From contig NZ_FNNA01000001.1 of NCBI RefSeq assembly GCF_900106665.1, forward strand, positions 124,001-188,000: DNA of 64,000 bases, written 5' to 3'. The position numbers and the translations under genes are program-made. Every line of letters begins with the position of its first letter. The first letter of the stretch is position 1. Positions 1 through 7,539 of this stretch are shown here, piece by piece. This DNA comes from Paracoccus sanguinis (lineage in GTDB: Bacteria > Pseudomonadota > Alphaproteobacteria > Rhodobacterales > Rhodobacteraceae). Under the pieces are notes generated by a model. It was not told where the DNA came from. It searched no databases and saw only the letters and a program-made list of their open reading frames with translations.

Positions 1-329
1 CGGCTGCGGTCGTAGAAGGTCGCCTCGTCCACCCCCATCCACGCCCTGAGCCGCTGCCCCGAGGCATCGGTGAAGGGCCGCCCCGAGAGATGCACCCGCA
101 TCCCCGGCGCCTGGCTGGCGACGAGCACCCGCGCGCCGCGCGCGAACCACACCACCGGGCGAGGCGCGTGCGCCGTGGCGGTGGCGGCAAACCGGTCGGC
201 GCAGAGGCGGCAGGCACGTAGCTCGGCGGCGACCGGCGGCTCGTGGGCGGCGCGGTCGGCGGGGGCCTGCGCCGTGGCCGGTGCGGCGGCCGGATCGGCC
301 ACGTCGGGAGAGGGATGGGGTCTGGGCAT
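1..329 (-). CDS. Uracil-DNA glycosylase family protein, 5' part only (truncated by window edge)
   Basis: Reading the minus strand from the ATG at 327-329 gives an uninterrupted frame that runs off the left edge after about 109 codons. It has a Cys pair (CRLC, about residues 43-46) and the segment VLVASQAPG followed by GRPFTDASGQRLR and WMGVD, the arrangement of the single-domain uracil-DNA glycosylase superfamily in which a small nucleotide-binding loop follows SQAPG. Such enzymes excise uracil from DNA. The first 40 residues are Ala/Pro-rich and probably disordered. The catalytic C-terminal half lies outside the window, so the subfamily cannot be assigned. It is divergent from the capsule-export genes. 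Confidence 0.8.
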   Translation of the reverse strand, partial: MPRPHPSPDVADPAAAPATAQAPADRAAHEPPVAAELRACRLCADRFAATATAHAPRPVVWFARGARVLVASQAPGMRVHLSGRPFTDASGQRLRAWMGVDEATFYDRS

Positions 330-550
330 GGGGTCCACAGATAGGCGCCCGTCAGGGGAATTACAGGCAGCATTTTCACGATCCGCTGTGCCCAGATGGA
401 CAGAACGGCCCTGCGGGACTATCTAGGCGGGCACGGGCCGCCGTCTCATCCGCGGTGCGGCCCGCTCACCCGCCCCTGTCTGCCCCGGCCGGTCGCGTGC
501 CGGCCGTTCCCGCCGTCCCCCACCCCGCCGAGCCCAGGACCCGCCGCCTC
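330..550. other. Divergent intergenic region between the glycosylase and the capsule genes
   Basis: About 220 bases separate two divergent starts, so promoters for both should lie here. Bases 355-400 are locally less GC-rich than the flanks. I see no convincing -35/-10 pair or operator and no small gene. Confidence 0.4.
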
Positions 551-1204
551 ATGCTGGAATTCGACAATGTCTCGAAGTCCTTCTGGACCGGCACCCAGCG
601 CAAGGTGATCCTCGACCGGGCCTCGTTCCGGGTGAACCTGGGCGAGTCGCTGGGCATCCTCGCTGCCAACGGCACCGGCAAGACGACCATCATCAACATG
701 ATGTGCGGGCTGGAAAAGCCCGACGAGGGCCGGATCCGCGCCAACTGCCGGGTGTCGTTCCCGCTGGGCTTCACCGGCGGGATCATCAACCGCCTGTCGG
801 CCAATGAGAACGCCCGCTACATCGCCCGGATCTACGGGCTCGACCCGGATTACGTCTCGGCCTTCTGCCGCTGGCTCTGCGACATCGACGAGTATTTCGA
901 CCGCCCGGTGGGGGTCTACAGTTCGGGGATGCGCTCGCGGCTGACCTTCGCGCTGCTGCTGGCGCTCGACCTCGACATCTACCTGATCGACGAGGGGATG
1001 CCCTCGACCACGGATGTCGAGTTCAACCGCAAGGCGGGGACGGTCCTGCTCGAGCGGCTCAAGACGGCGACGGTGGTGGTGGTGTCGCACCAGGCCGCGA
1101 CGCTGGAAAAGTTTGCCCGGCGCGCGGCGGTGTTGCGCGACGGACGTCTGTTCATGTTCGACACGCTCGACGAGGCCAAGCAGTATTATGACTACACCGC
1201 CTAA
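551..1204 (+). CDS. kpsT: ABC-2 type polysaccharide/capsule export ATP-binding protein (KpsT/CtrD type)
   Basis: 217 residues, typical of KpsT/Wzt-short ATPases that energise export of capsular polysaccharide across the inner membrane with a KpsM permease. Visible motifs: P-loop LAANGTGKTT (about residues 35-44), signature YSSGMRSRL, Walker B IYLIDEG and switch histidine VVVSHQ. The P-loop has Ala where the first Gly of GxxGxGK[ST] is usual. I chose the ATG at 551 because homology begins at MLEFDNVSKSF; longer upstream reading is Pro/Arg-rich noise. It overlaps kpsE by 17 bases, so translation is coupled. No kpsM permease lies in the window, so the partner must be encoded elsewhere. Confidence 0.88.
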   Translation: MLEFDNVSKSFWTGTQRKVILDRASFRVNLGESLGILAANGTGKTTIINMMCGLEKPDEGRIRANCRVSFPLGFTGGIINRLSANENARYIARIYGLDPDYVSAFCRWLCDIDEYFDRPVGVYSSGMRSRLTFALLLALDLDIYLIDEGMPSTTDVEFNRKAGTVLLERLKTATVVVVSHQAATLEKFARRAAVLRDGRLFMFDTLDEAKQYYDYTA

Positions 1205-3062
1205 GGTCCGCCGGTTTCACCTGAGCGCCGCGGAATCCCCGGTCGCGGCCGTGCGCGGCAGCCCGGCCCCGGCCCCGGCGCCCAGCCAGCCGCCCGCAGG
1301 CACCCCGCCCCGCGCGGCGATCCGGGTCGAGCTGCAGCGCGGCGCGCGGTCGGGGGCCGAGGCGGCGGCGAACCTGCCCCTGCCCGGCGCGGCCCAGCCG
1401 GGCGGGATCGACCGGCTGTTCGCGGGTGAGAACGACGACGGCTTCGGCGACACCCGCTTCCCGGGCGCCGCCCCCAAGCCCGAGGCCACCCCTGCGCCGG
1501 GCGCACCCGCCACGCCCGCTGACCCGGCCGCCGCGGCCGCCCCAACCGCACCCGCCACCGAGGCCGAGCGGCTCGCCGCGATCCGGGCCGAGAACCTGAC
1601 CGGCCGGCAGCTGCGCATCGCCCGGCGCATCGCCGCCATGCACGGGATCGAGGTCGCCACCGACGCCGAGGCGGTGCTGCGCCTGCGCGACCGCGGGATC
1701 GACCCGTTCAACCGCGGCGCCGTGGGCCGCATCCTCGCCGATGCCGGGACCGAGGCGCAGGCCGCGCCCTCGCCCCAGGCGCCGGTGCGCTTGCCCGACC
1801 CGGCGCTGCCGACCCGCGCCCGGCGCCGCGACTTGGCCAAGGCCGCGCCCCCCGCCCTGCCCGGGCCCCCCAACGCGCCCGGCCTGCCCTCGCGCGAGAT
1901 GCTGACCGAAGAGCGCCGCGCGGCCGAAATCTTCCGCATCCAGCGCGACATCGCCCGCCGCCGCCGCCGCAACCTGATGATGCTGATGGCGCGGCTGGCG
2001 TTCTTCGTCGGACTGCCGACGATGATCGCCGGCTGGTACTACTTCACCCAGGCGACGCCGCTTTACGAGACGCACTCGCAGTTCCTGATCCAGCAGGCCG
2101 ACTCGGGCGGCGGCAGCGAGCTTGGGGGGCTGTTCTCGGGCACCCAGCTGGCCACCAACCCCGACAGCGTGTCGGTGCAGGCCTATCTCAGCTCGCGCGC
2201 CGCCATGCAGCGGCTGGACGAGGAGCTGGGCTTCACCCGCGCCTTCCAGGACCCGGCCATCGACCCGCTGAAGCGCCTGCCCGCCGATGCCACGCAGGAA
2301 CAGGCCTACGGCGTCTACAAGGACTCGGTGAAGATCGGCTACGACCCGACCGAGGGGGTCATCAACCTCAACGTCATCGCCCCTGACCCGACGCTCTCGC
2401 ACGACTTCAGCGTGGCGCTGATCCGCTATGCCGAGGGGCAGGTCGACCAGATGACCGCGCGGCTGCGCGACGACCAGATGAAGGGCGCGATCGAGCGCTA
2501 CGAGGATTCCGAGCAGAAGGTTCTCGACGCGCAGAACCGGGTCCAGCAGCTGCAGGAAAAGCTCGGCGTGCTCGACCCGATGGCCGAGAGCGGGGCGGTG
2601 ATGAGCCGCATCGCCAGCCTCGAGAGCGAGCTGTCGAAGAAGCAGCTCGAACTCGGCCAGCTCGAGGCCAACCCGCGCCCGAACCAGAGCCGGGTGCAGG
2701 GCGTGCGCGGCGACATCGGCCGGCTTGAGACGATGATCGCCGAGACCCGCTCGCAGCTGACCGTGAACCAGGGAGACCGGGCGTCGCTTGCCTCGATCTC
2801 GGGCGAGCTGAGGATCGCCGAGAGCGACCTGACCACCCGCCAGCAGCTGCTCGCCGCCGCCGCGACGCAGATGGAAAGCGCGCGGGTCGAGGCCAACAAG
2901 CAGGTCCGCTACCTCTCGCTCTCGGTGGCCCCGGTGCCGCCCGACGAGGCGACCTATCCCAAGGCGCTGCAGAACACGATCGTGGCGTTCCTGATCTTTT
3001 CCGGAGTTTACCTGATGATGTCGCTGACCGCCTCGATCCTGCGCGAACAGGTGTCCACATGA
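1188..3062 (+). CDS. kpsE: Capsule polysaccharide export inner-membrane protein, KpsE/Wzz-like (polysaccharide co-polymerase)
   Basis: 624 residues. The first 260 or so are Pro/Ala/Arg-rich and cytoplasmic, much longer than in E. coli KpsE (about 380 residues in all). A membrane segment follows at about 262-286 (LARL-FFVGLP region), then a Wzz-type periplasmic domain with YETHSQFLIQQ, a long coiled coil at about 428-570 and a second membrane segment near 599-617, the usual two-helix topology. It should link the KpsT/KpsM exporter to an outer-membrane KpsD-like channel. The start (ATG 1188) lies inside kpsT; the stop overlaps kdsA as ATGA. The long N-terminal extension is the odd feature and may be an intracellular scaffold. 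Confidence 0.85.
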   Translation: MTTPPKVRRFHLSAAESPVAAVRGSPAPAPAPSQPPAGTPPRAAIRVELQRGARSGAEAAANLPLPGAAQPGGIDRLFAGENDDGFGDTRFPGAAPKPEATPAPGAPATPADPAAAAAPTAPATEAERLAAIRAENLTGRQLRIARRIAAMHGIEVATDAEAVLRLRDRGIDPFNRGAVGRILADAGTEAQAAPSPQAPVRLPDPALPTRARRRDLAKAAPPALPGPPNAPGLPSREMLTEERRAAEIFRIQRDIARRRRRNLMMLMARLAFFVGLPTMIAGWYYFTQATPLYETHSQFLIQQADSGGGSELGGLFSGTQLATNPDSVSVQAYLSSRAAMQRLDEELGFTRAFQDPAIDPLKRLPADATQEQAYGVYKDSVKIGYDPTEGVINLNVIAPDPTLSHDFSVALIRYAEGQVDQMTARLRDDQMKGAIERYEDSEQKVLDAQNRVQQLQEKLGVLDPMAESGAVMSRIASLESELSKKQLELGQLEANPRPNQSRVQGVRGDIGRLETMIAETRSQLTVNQGDRASLASISGELRIAESDLTTRQQLLAAAATQMESARVEANKQVRYLSLSVAPVPPDEATYPKALQNTIVAFLIFSGVYLMMSLTASILREQVST

Positions 3063-3952
3063 TCCGCGACAACGGCTCGGAAGCGCCGGGGACGCTGGGC
3101 GCGGGGGCGGCCGGCGACCAGCGGACGGTGGCCGCGGGCAACGTGGTCTTCGGCAACGACCTGCCGCTGGTGCTGATCGCCGGGCCCTGCCAGCTCGAGA
3201 CGCGCGACCACGCGTTGCGGCTGGCCGGGGTGCTGGCCGAGGCCTGCGCCGCCGCCGGGGCGGGCTTCGTCTTCAAGGCGAGCTACGACAAGGCCAACCG
3301 CACCTCGCTGTCGGGGCGGCGCGGGGTGGGGATCGACGAGGGGCTGGAGATGCTGGCCGCCGTGCGCGACGCCTTCGGCTGCCCGGTGCTGACCGACGTG
3401 CATGACGCCGAGCAGACGGTCCGCGCGGCCGAGGTGGCCGACATCATCCAGATCCCTGCCTTCCTCAGCCGGCAGACCGACCTGCTGCTGGCTGCGGGCC
3501 GCTCTGGCGCGGTGGTCAACATCAAGAAGGGCCAGTTTCTCGCGCCCTGGGACATGCCCAACGTGGCCGACAAGGTCGCCTCGACCGGCAACGAGCGCAT
3601 CCTGCTGACTGAGCGGGGGGTCAGCTTCGGCTACAATACGCTGGTCGCGGACATGCGGTCGCTGCCGATCATGGCCCGGACCGGCTGGCCGGTGGTGATG
3701 GACGCGACGCACTCGGTCCAGCAGCCGGGCGGCCAGGGCGGCTCGTCGGGCGGCCAGCGCGAGTTCGCGCCGGTGATGGCGCGGGCGGCCGTGTCGCTGG
3801 GGATCGCCGGGGTGTTCATCGAGACGCACGAGACGCCCGACACGGCGCCCTCGGACGGGCCGAACATGATCCCGCTCGACCGGATGCCGGCGCTGATCGC
3901 CAGCCTGATGCGGTTCGACGCGCTGGCCAAGGCCGACCCGCTGCGGGTCTAG
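3059..3952 (+). CDS. kdsA: 3-deoxy-8-phosphooctulonate synthase (Kdo-8-P synthase)
   Basis: 297 residues. Condenses arabinose 5-phosphate with phosphoenolpyruvate to Kdo 8-phosphate, precursor of Kdo in lipid A core and in the Kdo linker of group 2-type capsules. Family segments AGPCQLE, FKASYDKANR, DVHDAEQ, NIKKGQF and DATHSVQ are all present. Cys44 in AGPC, His218, Glu255 and Asp266 match the four metal ligands of the metallo-class (Aquifex type); the E. coli metal-independent class has Asn in place of Cys44. So this should be a metal-dependent enzyme. Start ATG 3059 overlaps the kpsE stop, placing it in the capsule operon, which suggests a copy tied to capsule rather than to the LPS core. 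Confidence 0.95.
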   Translation: MIRDNGSEAPGTLGAGAAGDQRTVAAGNVVFGNDLPLVLIAGPCQLETRDHALRLAGVLAEACAAAGAGFVFKASYDKANRTSLSGRRGVGIDEGLEMLAAVRDAFGCPVLTDVHDAEQTVRAAEVADIIQIPAFLSRQTDLLLAAGRSGAVVNIKKGQFLAPWDMPNVADKVASTGNERILLTERGVSFGYNTLVADMRSLPIMARTGWPVVMDATHSVQQPGGQGGSSGGQREFAPVMARAAVSLGIAGVFIETHETPDTAPSDGPNMIPLDRMPALIASLMRFDALAKADPLRV

Positions 3953-5154
3953 GCCGCAAGGATAGCGCGGGCGGCGGCGTGGGCCGAAGCCCAGGCCCAC
4001 TGGAAGTTGTAGCCGCCGAGCCAGCCGGTCACGTCGACCACCTCGCCGATGAAATGCAGCCCCGGCACGCGCCGGGACTCGAGGGTGCGGGCGTCGAGGT
4101 CGCGGCCGTCCACGCCGCCCAGCGTGACCTCGGCGGTGCGGTAGCCCTCGGAGCCGACCGGGCTGATCGTCCAGGCCGACACCCGGGCGGCGAGCGTCGT
4201 CAGCACCCGGTCGGGGACATCGGCGAGCCGGGCGGCCCCCAGCCCCATCTCTTCGGCAATGGCACCGGCGAGCCGCGCGGGCAGCACCCGGCCCAGCACC
4301 GCCGCCGGGTGGCTGCGCCCCGCCTGCCGCTTGGCCGCGATCAGCTCCGCCGCGAGGTCGTGCCCCGGCGCGAGGTCGAGGCGCAGCGCCTCGCCCGGCC
4401 GCCAGAAGCTCGAGATCTGCAGGATCGCCGGCCCCGACAGCCCGCGGTGGGTGAAGAGCAGCTGGTCCCGGAAGCGCGGCGGGCGCTGGCCCTTGCGCGG
4501 TGCGGTGGTGGTCTCGGCCACCGCCTCGACCGACAGCCCGGCGAGCGGCGCGGTCTGCGCCAGCTCATGCGCGCCGAAGGTCAGCGGCACGAGGCCGGGG
4601 CGCGTTTCGACGATGCGGTGGCCGGTCGTCTCGGCGATGCGGTAGCCGATGCCCGTCGCGCCCATCTTCGGGATCGACTTGCCGCCGGTGGCAACGACGA
4701 CGTGGCGCGCCTCGATCGGTCCGGCCGAGGTGTGGACGACGTGCGGGGAGCCGGGCGAGATTCCCTCGACCGCGACGCCGAGGCGCAGCTCGGCCCCCTC
4801 CATCCGCCGGCGCAGCATCTCGACGATCTGCTTCGCGCTGCCGTCGCAGAAGAGCTGGCCTTCGGTCTTTTCGTGCCACGCGATGCCCGCCCGATCGACA
4901 AGTGCAACGAAGTCCGCCGGGGTGTAGCCCGCCAGCGCCGAGGCGCAGAAGCGCGGGGTCTCCGACAGGAAGCGGTCGGGCGCGGTGGCGAGATTGGTGA
5001 AGTTGCAGCGCCCGCCGCCCGAGATGCGAATCTTCTCTCCCGGCGCGTGGGCGTGTTCGAGCACCAGCACCCGCCGCCCCTGCCCCGCGAGGCTGCCCGC
5101 GCAGAACAGCCCCGCCGCGCCGCCGCCGAGAATGAGGATGTCTGCACGCTCCAT
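3949..5154 (-). CDS. FAD-dependent oxidoreductase of the HI0933/YhiN family
   Basis: 401 residues with an N-terminal dinucleotide fold (ILGGGAAGLFCA, residues 8-19), a second conserved Gly-rich strip ISGGGRCNFTN near residue 45, an internal ATGGKS motif and a C-terminal FIGEVVDVTGWLGGYNFQWAWASA block typical of this flavoprotein family. Members are annotated as aminoacetone oxidase-like or simply as NAD(P)/FAD oxidoreductases; the substrate here is unknown. The start was set at MERADILILGG (5152-5154) rather than 12 codons upstream because the flavin fold begins there. Its TAG stop and the kdsA TAG stop share the palindrome CTAG (3949-3952), so the two genes converge with a 4-base overlap and no spacer. 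Confidence 0.88.
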   Translation of the reverse strand: MERADILILGGGAAGLFCAGSLAGQGRRVLVLEHAHAPGEKIRISGGGRCNFTNLATAPDRFLSETPRFCASALAGYTPADFVALVDRAGIAWHEKTEGQLFCDGSAKQIVEMLRRRMEGAELRLGVAVEGISPGSPHVVHTSAGPIEARHVVVATGGKSIPKMGATGIGYRIAETTGHRIVETRPGLVPLTFGAHELAQTAPLAGLSVEAVAETTTAPRKGQRPPRFRDQLLFTHRGLSGPAILQISSFWRPGEALRLDLAPGHDLAAELIAAKRQAGRSHPAAVLGRVLPARLAGAIAEEMGLGAARLADVPDRVLTTLAARVSAWTISPVGSEGYRTAEVTLGGVDGRDLDARTLESRRVPGLHFIGEVVDVTGWLGGYNFQWAWASAHAAARAILAA

Positions 5155-5431
5155 TCCTGGGGCGATATAGGTGGCGCGGGGCGGGGACAAGTTGCGGGGA
5201 TGGCGGGTCTGAGTTCTGGGGGCGAGGGAGGGGTTCGGGCTCGTATAACAATCTGACGGGACGGCGCCGAGGGCGCTTTGACCTCAGCGTGGATGCGGCA
5301 TTTTCGCACGCAGTGAATAGTACTTGGACTCTTCGCATGTCATGATACTGGATCAGGCGCAGGCAACACGAAGCAGCCCAGCGGTCTTCAGAGAGCTTCA
5401 ATCGCGCCAAGGTTGTTAACTTTGTCAGAGC
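5155..5431. other. AT-richer non-coding stretch
   Basis: From about 5240 the composition drops well below the 70% GC of the neighbours (rough hand estimate mid-50s), with few GC-ending codon patterns in any frame. No complete gene, tRNA or transposase was recognised. The composition fits decayed or recently acquired DNA. Confidence 0.4.
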
Positions 5432-5823
5432 GTGAGGTCGCTTGGAGACAGTTTGCGAGAACGAAATGCCCTCACCTTCCGTCTCATTGGGCTGGCTCTG
5501 CCTCTCGCCGGATACGCGCAGGCGGACAGCCATTGCGGGGTGCGTTCACGGCGATGTCGGAGCGGCAGCGCCGTACCGTCCAAGAGGAACTCAAGACCGC
5601 GGGCTTCTATGAGGGCCGGGTCGACGGGTCTTACGGGCCGGGCACCGAGCGTGCGCTGGCGGAGGGAGCCGCCTTCATCAGCGAGAACAGTCGGGGAGAG
5701 GCCCGGTACGATCTGCGCTCGGAGGCCGGGATCCGCGCGTATCTGAGCGATCTGGCCGACGGAACGGCCGCTGCGTGGCTGTACGGCGAGGGCAATGAGG
5801 CCGATCTCTCGGTTTCTGGCTGA
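5432..5823 (+). pseudogene. Frameshifted secreted peptidoglycan-binding-like protein
   Basis: A signal-peptide-like stretch (TFRLIGLALPLAGYAQAD) is encoded in one frame from a GTG at 5432, and a compact domain follows in another frame (ATG at 5554): ERQRRTVQEELKTAGFYEG, then RVDGSYGPGTERAL. The second part matches the pattern of a peptidoglycan-binding repeat (Q..L...GFY.G..DG..GPGT..AL). The frames cross near 5520-5545, after codons for AQADS. The simplest reading is a small exported cell-wall-binding protein broken by an indel. Alternatives are a short intact cytoplasmic protein from 5554 or a sequencing error. It sits alone, flanked by non-coding DNA on both sides. Confidence 0.5.
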
Positions 5824-6190
5824 CCGATTTCGCAGGCGCTGCGCAGGTGGGGGCTTCTTCGCGTTCACCGTAGTGGCGAGCGTTAGACTGTTGGGCGTCA
5901 CGATGGTGTCGGCTATCCCACCCACAGTCCGGTGAGCAGGTGAGCAGGCGAGCAGGTGAGGCTCGGTCAAGTGCGGAGATCGGTAAATGCTCATCTGAAG
6001 CTGCGGCATCGTTCCTGCGCTTCAGCCAGGTACCGCTGAAGGCGGGCGACCGAGACGCAAGCAGTGGCGCGTGTCGCACCGCTTAGAGGCCGCCGCAGAG
6101 CATCGCTCGGGATCAGCAGCCGCTCGGGCTGCGATCCGCCCGCGCACCCCTAACCCTCAGTGTCTCAACCGCACCGCCCCCGCCCGCGCT
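5824..6190. other. Non-coding stretch with a short tandem repeat
   Basis: About 370 bases with no supportable gene on either strand. It holds the 8-base tandem repeat noted separately at 5932-5959. With the preceding frameshifted gene it forms a roughly 1-kb gene-poor interval. Confidence 0.4.
5932..5959. repeat. Short tandem repeat, unit GTGAGCAG
   Basis: Three adjacent 8-base units (GTGAGCAG, GTGAGCAG, GCGAGCAG) and a half unit follow each other without spacing. It lies in non-coding DNA; slippage is the likely origin. Confidence 0.75.
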
Positions 6191-7462
6191 TCACCCGCCC
6201 AACCCCTCACCAGCATCGAGCGCCAGCACCGCCTCGGCCATGACCTCGGCGCCGAGGGCGATGGCGTCGGGCTCGGCCCATTCCTCGGGGCAGTGCGAGC
6301 GCCCCCCTCGGCAGGGCACGAAGACCATCGCCGCCGGTGCGATGCGGGCCATGAAGGCCGCGTCGTGGCCCGCGCCCGACACCATCCGGCAATGGCTCGC
6401 GCCGATTCGATCGGCGGCGGCGGCGAGCGTTTCGACCAGCCCCGCGTCCATCGGCATCGGATGGTTGTCCGACAGCAGCCGCGCGGTGCCGGTGATCCCG
6501 GCGGGCTGGTCGGCGACGCGGGCCTCGACCCAGGCGAGGAAATCCTGCATCGCCGCCCGCTCGGGCGCGCGGGCGTCGATGAGCAGGCGGGCGCGACCGG
6601 GGACGACGTTCGCCGCGCCCGGCTCGATCGCAAACTCGCCGACCGTGGCGGTGAAATGGCCGCGAGCGGCGCGGGCGGTGGCCTCGGCGTCGATCTGCCC
6701 GATCAGGGCGGCGGCCGCGACCAGCGCATCGGCGCGGCGCCCCATGGGGACGGTCCCGGCATGGTCGGCCTGGCCGGTCAGCACCACCTCGATGCGCTCG
6801 ATCCCGGCGATGGCGGTGACGAGGCCAAGGTCGATCGGGCCGCCCTCGAGCACGGTCCCCTGCTCGATGTGCAGTTCCAGAAAGGCGCGGATGCCGGTCG
6901 CGGGCTCGAGCCGCTCGGGGTCGCCACCCACGTCGCGCAGGGCCTGCGCGAGCGTGCGGCCCTCGTGGGTCAGGCCCAGCCAGGCCTCGGGGCGCACCCC
7001 CGCCATCGCCCGCGAGCCGATGCAGGAGACGCCGAAGACCGAGACCTCCTCGGCCAGAAAATCCACCACGGCGAGGTCGTGGCGCAGGGCGATGCCGCGC
7101 TCGGCCAGCATCCGCGCCACCTCGAGCGCCGCGATCACCCCCGCCGTGCCGTCGAAGCGGCCGCCGTCCGGGACGGTGTCCGAGTGGCTGCCGAGCATGA
7201 TCGTCCCCAGCTCCGGCTCGGTGCCGGCGCGGGTGCCGATCAGGTTGCCGCCGGCGTCGGTCCTGAGGCTCAGCCCGGCCTGCGCAAAGGCGCCCGCGAC
7301 CCAGGCGCGGCCCTCGTCGAAACGGGGCGAGAAGGCGCGCCGGGTCCACGGGCGGTCCGGGTCGGTGATCGCCGCGAGAGCCGTCAGGTCGGCCTCGATC
7401 CGGTCGGGGCTGACGCGCAGGTTGCGGGGCGGCAGGGTGGGGGCAGGGGTCGCGTCGGGCAT
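6191..7462 (-). CDS. Zn-dependent M20 amidase/hydrolase (allantoate amidohydrolase / N-carbamoyl-L-amino acid hydrolase family)
   Basis: 423 residues. Binuclear-metal ligands of the family are visible: His93 (GSHSDTV), Asp104 (GGRFDGTAG), Glu138/Glu139 (FLAEEVSVFG), His198 (LELHIEQG) and His390 (GRSHCPEEW, usually GISHSPEEW). A dimerisation-domain segment QADHAGTVPM at about 231-240 and SGAGHDA near 362-368 also fit. These enzymes release ammonia from allantoate, ureidoglycine or N-carbamoyl amino acids; sequence alone does not separate the substrates. It stands alone on the minus strand, 77 bases downstream of putA, and could be co-transcribed with it, linking two nitrogen-scavenging steps. 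Confidence 0.85.
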   Translation of the reverse strand: MPDATPAPTLPPRNLRVSPDRIEADLTALAAITDPDRPWTRRAFSPRFDEGRAWVAGAFAQAGLSLRTDAGGNLIGTRAGTEPELGTIMLGSHSDTVPDGGRFDGTAGVIAALEVARMLAERGIALRHDLAVVDFLAEEVSVFGVSCIGSRAMAGVRPEAWLGLTHEGRTLAQALRDVGGDPERLEPATGIRAFLELHIEQGTVLEGGPIDLGLVTAIAGIERIEVVLTGQADHAGTVPMGRRADALVAAAALIGQIDAEATARAARGHFTATVGEFAIEPGAANVVPGRARLLIDARAPERAAMQDFLAWVEARVADQPAGITGTARLLSDNHPMPMDAGLVETLAAAADRIGASHCRMVSGAGHDAAFMARIAPAAMVFVPCRGGRSHCPEEWAEPDAIALGAEVMAEAVLALDAGEGLGG

Positions 7463-7539
7463 GAGGGGCCTCGGGTTCAGCGCCCCGGTGCGGGGCCGGG
7501 TGTCGTTCTAGCGGCCCCGCCGGGGCGGCGCGAGCCCCC

